Source of the DNA: Microcaldota archaeon
Lineage (GTDB): Archaea; Micrarchaeota; Micrarchaeia; Micrarchaeales; CABMGC01
Reading direction: 5' to 3'
Assembly (NCBI GenBank): GCA_027314465.1
Contig: DAHVAU010000042.1
Location: forward strand, 1 to 26,841
Length of the DNA stretch: 26,841 nt
In this document: positions 20,669 through 26,841 of the stretch, in pieces
How positions within the stretch are numbered: the stretch's first letter is position 1
Layout of the letters: each line of letters begins with the position of its first letter
Notes under the pieces: generated by a model
What the model was told of the DNA's origin: nothing
The model's input: only the letters and a program-made list of their open reading frames with translations
The model's database searches: none
Translations under genes and position numbers: made by a program

Positions 20669-21151
20669 ATGGAGTTTGTCGAGGTAAAGATGGAGAAGGA
20701 TGCAGACACGCAGGTCATGATAGGCCATGCGGGGTTCATCAAGACAGCCGAGGACATATACGAGGCGCTCATCGGCACAGTGCCGGGGATAAAGTTCGGC
20801 ATGGCGTTTTCAGAGGCCAGCGGCCCGTGCCTGGTCAGAAGCGAGGGCAATGATAATGAGCTCAAGAAGCTGGCCGAGCAAAACGCCCTGGCCATAGGCG
20901 CAGGGCACACCTTTGTGGTCATGTTCAGGAGCGGATATCCTATAAATGTCAATAATGCCGTAAAGGGGGTTCCGGAGGTGGTCGGCATATACTGCTCGAC
21001 AGCAAATCCTATTGGAGTAATAGTTGCCAAGACTGGTCAGGGCAACTGCGTTGTTGGCGTAGTTGACGGCTCATCGCCAAAAGGCATTGAGGGGGAGGAG
21101 GACAGGGCCAAAAGAAAGAAGTTCCTCAGGGACATAGGGTACAAGGTGTGA
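20669..21151 (+). CDS. Adenosine-specific kinase family protein
   Basis: Encodes 160 aa of the archaeal/thermophile family annotated as adenosine-specific kinase (formerly DUF355). Family blocks seen: VEVKMEKDADTQVMIGHAGFIKTAEDIYE, VPGIKFGMAFSEASGPCLVR, GAGHTFVVMFRSGYPINV, NAVKGVPEVVGIYCSTANP and the C-terminal VVGVVDGSSPKGIEGEEDR with KRKKFLRDIGYK. Length is typical. The function in the family name derives from a structural study and remains uncertain in cells. It starts 5 nt after the aspS stop and is followed after 3 nt by nth. Confidence 0.9.
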   Translation: MEFVEVKMEKDADTQVMIGHAGFIKTAEDIYEALIGTVPGIKFGMAFSEASGPCLVRSEGNDNELKKLAEQNALAIGAGHTFVVMFRSGYPINVNNAVKGVPEVVGIYCSTANPIGVIVAKTGQGNCVVGVVDGSSPKGIEGEEDRAKRKKFLRDIGYKV

Positions 21152-21154
21152 TGG

Positions 21155-21811
21155 ATGGGACAGACCATCCTGGATGGCGCCACAGCGAAGAAGGCGCTGG
21201 GCAGGCTCATGGAAAGCTACAAGCACGCCCACTACTACCTTAATTTCGGGACAGACGTAGAGCTCATGGTAGCCGCAATAATATCTGCCCAGACAAGGGA
21301 CGAGGTGGTGAACTTGCTAACCCCAGAACTGTTCAAGAGGTACAGGGCGGTGAATGATTATGCCCAGGCCGATGAGAAGGAGCTCGCCGGATACATAAGC
21401 AAGGTAAGCTTCTGCGATGCGAAGGCCAAGAACATAATCAAGACGTGCAGGATCATAATGGACAAGCACGCCGGCAGGATACCAAGGAGCATGGGCGAGC
21501 TGCTCGAGCTTCCTGGAATAGGGCGCAAGACAGCAAATACAATACTGATAAACGCGTATGGCATAGTGGAGGGCATACCTGTGGACACATGGGTGATTAA
21601 GCTGTCCTGGCGCATAGGCCTGAGCGGATCCAAGCGCCCTGAGGACATAGAGCAGGACCTTATGGGGCTGGCTGACAGGAAGTACTGGAAGACACTGGCC
21701 TATGTGCTCAAGTCCCATGGCAAGGCCATATGCCAGTCGCAGGCGCCGCTGTGCAGCAAGTGCATGGTAAAAGACATATGCCTCAGGAACGGGGTCAAGC
21801 AGAGCAGATGA
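21155..21811 (+). CDS. nth: Endonuclease III (DNA glycosylase/AP lyase)
   Basis: Encodes 218 aa, a base excision repair enzyme removing oxidised pyrimidines and nicking the AP site. The helix-hairpin-helix is LPGIGRKTANTIL (119-131) with catalytic Lys125; catalytic Asp144 is in VDTWVIKLSWR, where the usual VDTHV has Trp for His. The Fe-S cluster Cys are 193, 200, 203 and 209 (C-x6-C-x2-C-x5-C). The N-terminal helix has LMVAAIISAQTRDEVVN. Full length. It lies between the kinase-family gene and endoQ with 3-4 nt spacing. Confidence 0.95.
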   Translation: MGQTILDGATAKKALGRLMESYKHAHYYLNFGTDVELMVAAIISAQTRDEVVNLLTPELFKRYRAVNDYAQADEKELAGYISKVSFCDAKAKNIIKTCRIIMDKHAGRIPRSMGELLELPGIGRKTANTILINAYGIVEGIPVDTWVIKLSWRIGLSGSKRPEDIEQDLMGLADRKYWKTLAYVLKSHGKAICQSQAPLCSKCMVKDICLRNGVKQSR

Positions 21812-21815
21812 TGCA

Positions 21816-23081
21816 ATGGAGTATATAGCCGACCTGCACCTGCATTCGAAGTATGCGATGGCATGCAGCGAGCAGCTCACATTAGAGAACATGGATGCCG
21901 CTGCAAGGGAGAAGGGCATAAAGTTAATAGTCACAGGCGATTTCACGCATCCAATGTGGCTGGATCAGCTCAAGTCAAGGCTTGCTGAGACATCTGAAGG
22001 CTCCGGTGTGTATTCACTCAAAGGCTCTTCAAGTGGGACAAGGTTCATGCTGAGCACAGAGGTGTGCACCATATTCGAGGACAGGTCCGGCAAGGCGCGC
22101 AAGATCCATCACGTTGTGTTCGCACCAGATCTGCAAGCGGCGCAACAGGCAAACGCCGCCCTGGCCAAGTACGGCGATCTGTCAAGCGACGGCCGCCCTA
22201 TACTAAACGGCCTAAATCCAGCAGGGCTGGTCGAGGAGCTGATGGGCGTGAGCAAGGATATGTTCGTATTCCCTGCACACATATGGACTCCATGGTTTGG
22301 TGTTCTCGGTGCGTTCTCGGGATTCGATTCAATGGAGGAGGCGTACGAGGACCAGGCAAGGAACATACACGCATACGAGACCGGCCATAGCAGCGATCCT
22401 CCGATGAACTGGACGGTATCCAAGCTCGACAAGTACACCCTGATATCGGGCAGCGATGCGCATTCGCTGCCAAAGATGGGGCGCGAGGCCGTGGTGCTCA
22501 ACTCTGGCGAGAATGAGATTACGTACAGGAACATAACAGGAATGATAAAGCACAAGGAGATAAAGCTCACCATCGAGTTCTATCCTGAAGAGGGCAAGTA
22601 CCACTTCGACGGACACAGGAACTGCAACATCTCACTCTCCCCAGAGGAATCCAGGAAGTACAATGACAGGTGTCCGAAGTGCGCAAAGAGGCTGACCATC
22701 GGGGTTATGCACAGGGTTATGGATCTCTCAGACAGGGAGCCAGGCGAGGCTCCGCAAGGTGCGGCGCCGTATGCGCACGCCATACCCTTGCAGGAAGTCA
22801 TAGCGTACGTCACCAAGAAGGGCACTGGCTCTACATACGTGAAGGCAACGTACTCAAAGCTTGTGGAGCGCTTTGGCAGCGAGTTCAATGTGCTCCTCAA
22901 GTCTGACATAGGTCAGATTGCAGAGATCGACAAGGACCTGGCGCGCGCCATAGAGACGGTTCGCCAGGACAAGGCGCACGTCATACCTGGATACGATGGC
23001 AATTTCGGTATCGTGGATATATTCAATGAGGCAAAGGAGTCACGGGACCGGGGGACACAGAAAAGAATAAGCGAATTTTAG
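21816..23081 (+). CDS. endoQ: Endonuclease Q (PHP-domain nuclease for deaminated bases)
   Basis: Encodes 421 aa matching the archaeal EndoQ family, which cuts the strand 5' of uracil, hypoxanthine, xanthine and AP sites. N-terminal PHP metal sites: DLHLHS (Asp6, His8, His10), GDFTHP (Asp42, His45), Glu82, His98/His99, PAHIWTPW (His155) and SGSDAHS (Asp214, His216). A zinc-binding segment follows with His267, Cys270, Cys286 and Cys289, where characterised relatives have CxxC first. The C-terminal domain has VMDLSDREPG, PYAHAIPLQEVIAYVTKKGTG, FNVLL and a final VIPGYDGNFGIVDI. Length equals the family norm. Last gene of the aspS operon. Confidence 0.92.
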   Translation: MEYIADLHLHSKYAMACSEQLTLENMDAAAREKGIKLIVTGDFTHPMWLDQLKSRLAETSEGSGVYSLKGSSSGTRFMLSTEVCTIFEDRSGKARKIHHVVFAPDLQAAQQANAALAKYGDLSSDGRPILNGLNPAGLVEELMGVSKDMFVFPAHIWTPWFGVLGAFSGFDSMEEAYEDQARNIHAYETGHSSDPPMNWTVSKLDKYTLISGSDAHSLPKMGREAVVLNSGENEITYRNITGMIKHKEIKLTIEFYPEEGKYHFDGHRNCNISLSPEESRKYNDRCPKCAKRLTIGVMHRVMDLSDREPGEAPQGAAPYAHAIPLQEVIAYVTKKGTGSTYVKATYSKLVERFGSEFNVLLKSDIGQIAEIDKDLARAIETVRQDKAHVIPGYDGNFGIVDIFNEAKESRDRGTQKRISEF

Positions 23082-23090
23082 GCAAGCGCA

Positions 23091-23098
23091 TTTAAATC
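23091..23098 (+). promoter_or_regulatory. TATA element of the Lon-like protease gene
   Basis: TTTAAATC is centred ~25 bp before ATG 23119, predicting a leaderless transcript separate from the endoQ operon, which ends at 23081. Confidence 0.55.
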
Positions 23099-23118
23099 TT
23101 TGGCTGCATGTTCTTATC

Positions 23119-24939
23119 ATGAGAGTCTATGGATTGGTGGCACTGATAGTGCTGCTCGGCTCCTCTGTTGCGTCTGCATATACTGTTCACATAAATGCGC
23201 TAGCCGTCCTTGTCGGAGTGTACCAGGGCATCTCTACTCCGATATACCTTAACGTCACCCCGGGCACAGGAATTGTAAACGTAACTGCGGGAAATGCAGC
23301 GGTGGGATCTGACACTGTGCAGTCCGCGCGTTATGCCGTGGCCTATGCGACATCATATCTGGGAGTAAATGAGAGCTCCTACAACTTCAATTTCAGCATA
23401 TTGTCCGCAGGATCAAACGTATCAGGCCCCAGCGCAGGCCTGCCCCTGACTCTTCTGACCATTGCTGCTCTGAAGCACACGCAGCTGCCGCAGAATCTCG
23501 TAGCCACCGGAACGATCAGTACGAACGGCTCCGTGGGCCCCATCGGAGGCATATTCGACAAGGCAAGATCGGCAAAGACAATTGGTGCCAACGTCTTTCT
23601 GGTGCCTTATGTACCTAACGACTCTTTCGAATACACCCTCTATTATCTCTCGCAGCAGTCTACGGGTATACCAATCGTGGAGGTGAGCAACGCTATCCAG
23701 GCAGTGCCTTATGCGTTCAGCAACAGGTCTGCCGTACCCCTTACCTACAACATATCATACAATTACAAGACAGGCTCGCTAGCCAACATAACTACGGAGT
23801 GCCCGTCGTGCACATACAACGGCACTGGATTCGAGCAGCTAGCCAACGTCACGTTTGACATTGCACAGCGGGAGGTCAACAGTATCAACGGCTCAAAATT
23901 CGGGAGCCTCAAAAGCCAGCTTGAGGGCCTCATGGCGCAGTACCTGCAGATCAAGTCCAAAGGCTATCTGTACACATCCTCGGATCTTGTATTCCTGACA
24001 TATCCAACCGCGTTTCTGTTCGGCCATTATAGCGACTCTAACATGTCATCTGCGTCAGCAGAATTGGAGAACATAACGAACTACTGTACCTCTCTCACCC
24101 CGCCGCAGATGACTGCGCTAAACTACCAGTATGTAGTCAGCGGGGAGGCGAGGTATGCGTGGGCCATGGATGCACTCTCGCAGTCGCAGGCCCTGCTAAA
24201 CTCATCACAATCAAGCGACCAGGTGCTTTCTGCCATAGCAGCCGCATCACGCGCGTATGCGTGGTGCGCAGCCGTATCGCAGCTATACAACACCTCGTCA
24301 GGCCTTGGAGCACAGCCACTGGCCGCATCGCAGCAGATTCAGTCTGTCGCAGCGCAGCAGATAAGCGCGGCAAAGAGCAGGTATGGCAATCTTCCATACG
24401 TGAACGAGTCTGAATACAGCTATAGCATAGGGCAGTATGCCGCCGCTCTGTACACACTTGCCTATGCAGACACGTTCTACAACACCACTGCCCTGTCGTT
24501 GAACGCAAGCAACTCAACCGAAGTGGGGGCTGTAGTGTCCCTTGCCAAGACAGCTGCATCCTCGGCCAATGGCACGTGGCCCAAGGAGTTTGTCATACAG
24601 AGCTATTTCTACCTTCAGCAGGCAAACGCATCTTCAGCAAACGCGACTGCTGCATCATCATACCTAAGTTCCGCTTACAGCACCCTCCAGCTGTCATTCA
24701 ACATCGACAAGGCAGACTCGACTATAATGGCTAACCTGGCTCCAGGCGCAACTGTATCCTTGGCAACCACGTCCCAGATATATGCGCTTGAGTCAAGGGT
24801 AGTGCTCATGTACTGGATAATCGTAGTGCTCATGATAATCATAATCGTTCTTGTTGTGGGCATGGCTGCGCACGCGCTAAGCCACAAAAAAGCGCGCCCC
24901 GGGACCAGGAACGGTAGAAGAGCAAGGAAGATAAGATGA
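23119..24939 (+). CDS. Secreted, membrane-anchored Lon-like (S16) serine protease
   Basis: Encodes 606 aa. An N-terminal signal sequence (residues 1-20, ending SSVASA) is followed by a Lon-type proteolytic domain (~22-200) with Ser105 in GPSAGLPL and Lys148 in GGIFDKARSAK as the catalytic dyad. There is no AAA+ ATPase domain. Residues ~210-555 are a helical, Ala/Ser/Gln-rich region with many N-glycosylation sequons, resembling a TPR-like or coiled stalk. A C-terminal membrane helix (~562-587) and a basic cytoplasmic tail anchor it. The catalytic domain should face outside, so it would act on unfolded or surface proteins without ATP. This architecture corresponds to archaeal S16 proteins of the COG1750 type. 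The HIT gene overlaps its stop (ATGA). Confidence 0.88.
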   Translation: MRVYGLVALIVLLGSSVASAYTVHINALAVLVGVYQGISTPIYLNVTPGTGIVNVTAGNAAVGSDTVQSARYAVAYATSYLGVNESSYNFNFSILSAGSNVSGPSAGLPLTLLTIAALKHTQLPQNLVATGTISTNGSVGPIGGIFDKARSAKTIGANVFLVPYVPNDSFEYTLYYLSQQSTGIPIVEVSNAIQAVPYAFSNRSAVPLTYNISYNYKTGSLANITTECPSCTYNGTGFEQLANVTFDIAQREVNSINGSKFGSLKSQLEGLMAQYLQIKSKGYLYTSSDLVFLTYPTAFLFGHYSDSNMSSASAELENITNYCTSLTPPQMTALNYQYVVSGEARYAWAMDALSQSQALLNSSQSSDQVLSAIAAASRAYAWCAAVSQLYNTSSGLGAQPLAASQQIQSVAAQQISAAKSRYGNLPYVNESEYSYSIGQYAAALYTLAYADTFYNTTALSLNASNSTEVGAVVSLAKTAASSANGTWPKEFVIQSYFYLQQANASSANATAASSYLSSAYSTLQLSFNIDKADSTIMANLAPGATVSLATTSQIYALESRVVLMYWIIVVLMIIIIVLVVGMAAHALSHKKARPGTRNGRRARKIR

Positions 24940-25394
24940 GCCTTGATCCGTTCTGCAAGAGGGAGGAGACGCGCGGCACGGTGTTCTACGAGACAAAGCA
25001 CTTCATGCTGCTCTACGATATCAGGCCGGTTGTGCGGGGTCATATGCTCTTCGTATCAAAGAGGCACGTGGAGGATGTGCTGGAGCTGACCCAGGAAGAG
25101 GTGGCAGACATGCACGCGGCGTTCAGGATAGTCATACCAAAGACTCTGGACATATACTGCCCTGAGGACAGGTCCTATGACCTTACGTCGCAGATAGGCA
25201 GGTACTCGGGAAGGACCATACCGCACCTGCACTTCCACCTACTGCCTAGGTTCAAGAGCGACGGCTACCAGGGAAGCGCGGCATCCACAATATTCGAGGA
25301 CCTTGCACTGAACAAGACGCATTTCACGGCCCGGCAGATAGCCGCCGAGGTAAAACTGCTGAGGAAGGAGTTCGGCTACTCCCTACAGCACTGA
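24936..25394 (+). CDS. HIT family hydrolase
   Basis: Encodes 152 aa, a histidine-triad nucleotide hydrolase or transferase with the active-site HLHFHLLPR (His97, His99, His101). The N-terminal FYETKHFMLLYDIRPVVRGHMLFVSKRHVEDVLELT segment is the typical HIT core. Likely substrates are nucleoside phosphoramidates or dinucleoside polyphosphates; a specific one cannot be told. Translationally coupled to the Lon-like gene by a 4-nt overlap. Its 3' end overlaps the convergent UbiA gene by 12 nt. Confidence 0.9.
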   Translation: MSLDPFCKREETRGTVFYETKHFMLLYDIRPVVRGHMLFVSKRHVEDVLELTQEEVADMHAAFRIVIPKTLDIYCPEDRSYDLTSQIGRYSGRTIPHLHFHLLPRFKSDGYQGSAASTIFEDLALNKTHFTARQIAAEVKLLRKEFGYSLQH

Positions 25395-26228
25395 GATCAG
25401 TATGCATACAAGAGCAAGCGCCATTGCTGCAAGGGAGACGTTCCTGACCTGCCCATACAGCCTCTTCTTTCCTGCGGCGAATACAGCACCTGAGTATAGT
25501 ATCATGATATCAACTACTGATATTATAGGCAGGTAGACGAAGTTGCCCTTCAGGGGCGGTACTGCTACGAACAGGTAAGCGCTTATGCCTGCTGCCGCAA
25601 CGTACAGCATCATGGCAAGCCATGCTGACGCCTTTTTGCCTATGACTGCAGGTAGCGTCCTTGCCTTCCTCTCTCGGACATCGCCTTCGTAGTCCCTCAC
25701 CGTCCCGTCTATCTCCCGTGCGAGCCCAGCCAGGAACACCAGGGAGAATATAGACAGTATGGCCGCACCAGGCGATCCTACTACGTAGCTGCCGAATATG
25801 AACGGTATTGACATCGATAGCGCTACATACGCGTTGCCCACCAGGGGCATCTCCTTGAGCCTGTAGCTGTAGAGAAGCGAGAGCGCTGCGAACGCAGCCG
25901 CGATCACGGCGCAGTATATGTTTATCAGAATGCCTGCCCCCACGCCTATGATTATGCATGCGGCAGTGATGGCAAGTGCGTCAGAGGGCTTAAGTTCCCC
26001 GCTCACAAGAGGCCTTGCCTTCCTGTTCCTCCTGTCCACCTCAACATCGAAGTAGTCATTTATTGCAAACGCGCTGGCCCCAACGAAGATCGGAGTAATA
26101 AGGCTGAGAGCAAGCGCGGGCATCTGTGGTATGCCCCCAGATATCATCTCTGCGCCAAGAACCGCTATGACAAGCATGATGCTATGCTCGAACCTGACGA
26201 GCCTTAGCGCCGAGCGTAATGCAGACAT
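25383..26228 (-). CDS. ubiA: UbiA-family prenyltransferase (probable DGGGP synthase)
   Basis: Encodes 281 aa with about eight or nine membrane helices. First aspartate motif NDYFDVEVDRRNRKARP (Asn57, Asp58, Asp61, Asp65); second motif DGTVRDYEGDVRERK (Asp174, Asp179, Asp183); YSYRLKEMPLVGNAYVA lies between. In archaea the closest functional group is digeranylgeranylglyceryl phosphate synthase, which adds the second geranylgeranyl chain to glycerol-1-phosphate lipid precursor; quinone or heme O prenylation are alternatives. ATG 26228 lies ~26 bp after TTTTATAT (26257-26250), so the transcript should be leaderless. Confidence 0.88.
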   Translation of the reverse strand: MSALRSALRLVRFEHSIMLVIAVLGAEMISGGIPQMPALALSLITPIFVGASAFAINDYFDVEVDRRNRKARPLVSGELKPSDALAITAACIIIGVGAGILINIYCAVIAAAFAALSLLYSYRLKEMPLVGNAYVALSMSIPFIFGSYVVGSPGAAILSIFSLVFLAGLAREIDGTVRDYEGDVRERKARTLPAVIGKKASAWLAMMLYVAAAGISAYLFVAVPPLKGNFVYLPIISVVDIMILYSGAVFAAGKKRLYGQVRNVSLAAMALALVCILISVL

Positions 26229-26249
26229 GCTCTATTCTTTGTGCAAACG

Positions 26250-26288
26250 GATATAAAAGGGGCCGCAGGGCCATGATACGTATTTATA
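26250..26288. promoter_or_regulatory. Divergent promoters of UbiA and the small membrane protein
   Basis: CTTTTATAT on the minus strand (26258-26250) serves UbiA, and TATTTATA on the plus strand (26281-26288) lies ~26 bp before ATG 26311. Both predict leaderless transcripts. Confidence 0.55.
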
Positions 26289-26310
26289 GTCTTCATGGCA
26301 TATTCACATC

Positions 26311-26502
26311 ATGCCAAACAGCCCTAGCAGAATAGATGGCAATTACGATATCACGGAGAAGGAGGAGGTCAAGTATGCCGACCCGGGGGACTTCGGCGCT
26401 CTAAGGCCAAAGAATCATATTTCACTGCGTATATACGTGGGCATGCTCATAGTCCTGGCAATGGCAGTTATACTGGCAATAGCCTACTGGGTGGGGGCAT
26501 GA
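26311..26502 (+). CDS. Small membrane protein, hypothetical
   Basis: Encodes 63 aa. A polar N-terminal ~38 residues (probably cytoplasmic) with an acidic stretch EKEEVKYADPGDFGAL precede one hydrophobic helix (~41-61) ending in WVGA. No family is recognised. It is coupled by ATGA overlap to the rhodanese-like gene, suggesting the pair act together, perhaps with this protein as a membrane anchor. The clear TATA position supports it as a real gene. Confidence 0.65.
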   Translation: MPNSPSRIDGNYDITEKEEVKYADPGDFGALRPKNHISLRIYVGMLIVLAMAVILAIAYWVGA

Positions 26503-26834
26503 GCGCGGATGAGATAGACCTTGTGCGCAGCATAGAGCTTGCTAGCAAAGGAGCCAGCGTCTATGTCTTCATAAACAGTTTTGCTGACATCGACTACGTG
26601 AAAGAGGTGCTGGGCAGCGGCCAGGTCACTGACGTGGATCTGGGCGAGGCACGGGGCATAATGCTCGAGCAGTCGTCAGAGGACCCTGCAGAGATGAAGC
26701 GAAAGTTCGACGGCTCGGTGATAGTCTGCCCTCATGGTAGGACATCCCTTAGGTTCGTGCACGCGCTGAAAAGATACGGAGTGACTGCATACAGCCTGCA
26801 CGGGGGCATAGAGGGCCTCAAGAGCGGCGTCTAG
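26499..26834 (+). CDS. Rhodanese-like domain protein (short)
   Basis: Encodes 111 aa. The C-terminal part has the rhodanese pattern: active-site loop CPHGRTS starting at Cys77 and SLHGGIEGLKSG near the end. This suggests a persulfide-carrying or sulfur-transfer protein. The N-terminal half (residues 1-70) is weakly similar to the rhodanese fold, and the protein lies at the short end for the family. It overlaps the small membrane protein gene by 4 nt. The stop is at 26832-26834, 7 nt from the window edge, so further operon members may follow. Confidence 0.72.
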   Translation: MSADEIDLVRSIELASKGASVYVFINSFADIDYVKEVLGSGQVTDVDLGEARGIMLEQSSEDPAEMKRKFDGSVIVCPHGRTSLRFVHALKRYGVTAYSLHGGIEGLKSGV

Positions 26835-26841
26835 CTCACAT

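Noticed and set aside
1..26841. CRISPR array
   Set aside because: No regularly spaced short repeats; the only multi-copy repeat is the three parvulin-end copies at unequal distances of ~1.27 and ~0.77 kb.

Overview
The window looks archaeal, most likely a DPANN lineage such as Micrarchaeota/ARMAN (inference, moderate confidence). The left edge carries the 5' part of a 16S rRNA gene with archaeal signature. There are archaeal-type ribosomal proteins (eS1, uS15), Alba chromatin protein, archaeal-type AspRS, a UbiA-family enzyme of archaeal lipid synthesis, EndoQ and a membrane-anchored Lon-like protease. Many genes have a TATA element about 25 or 33 bp before the start codon, so leaderless or nearly leaderless transcripts appear common. 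Shine-Dalgarno-like sites occur mainly where a leader exists or inside operons.

Layout. 1-503: 16S rRNA (minus, 3' part outside the window) with leader and promoter. 618-974: DUF488 protein. 1212-3074 (minus): PRTase-like protein, uS15 and eS1. 3196-3582: small helical hypothetical. 3590-5941 (minus): valyl-tRNA synthetase. 6100-8613 (plus): anchored extracellular protein, ABC ATPase, ABC-2 permease, parvulin isomerase. 8614-10727: AT-richer island with a GNAT acetyltransferase, a RelE-like toxin with antitoxin, and an orphan 79-aa protein, punctuated by two extra copies of the 3' end of the parvulin gene. 10728-17138 (minus): uvrB-uvrA-uvrC operon. 17139-17577: no convincing gene. 17578-18399 (minus): anchored extracellular protein. 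18592-18921: Alba. 18932-19297 (minus): CBS-domain protein. 19354-23081 (plus): aspS, adenosine-specific kinase family protein, nth, endoQ. 23119-25394 (plus): Lon-like protease and HIT protein. 25383-26228 (minus): UbiA-family prenyltransferase. 26311-26834 (plus): small membrane protein and rhodanese-like protein.

Two themes stand out. First, DNA repair is concentrated here: a complete bacterial-type UvrABC excision system, plus Nth and EndoQ (oxidised and deaminated base repair) in one tight operon behind aspS. Second, the island after the parvulin gene is bounded and subdivided by direct repeats of that gene's last 28 bp. The first extra copy still encodes the same C-terminal peptide with synonymous changes. 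This looks like repeated insertion at the 3' end of a protein gene, leaving two small cassettes whose genes all point back toward the parvulin gene, yet no integrase is visible. It is the best candidate here for something undescribed. No CRISPR array, insertion sequence or tRNA gene was recognised.
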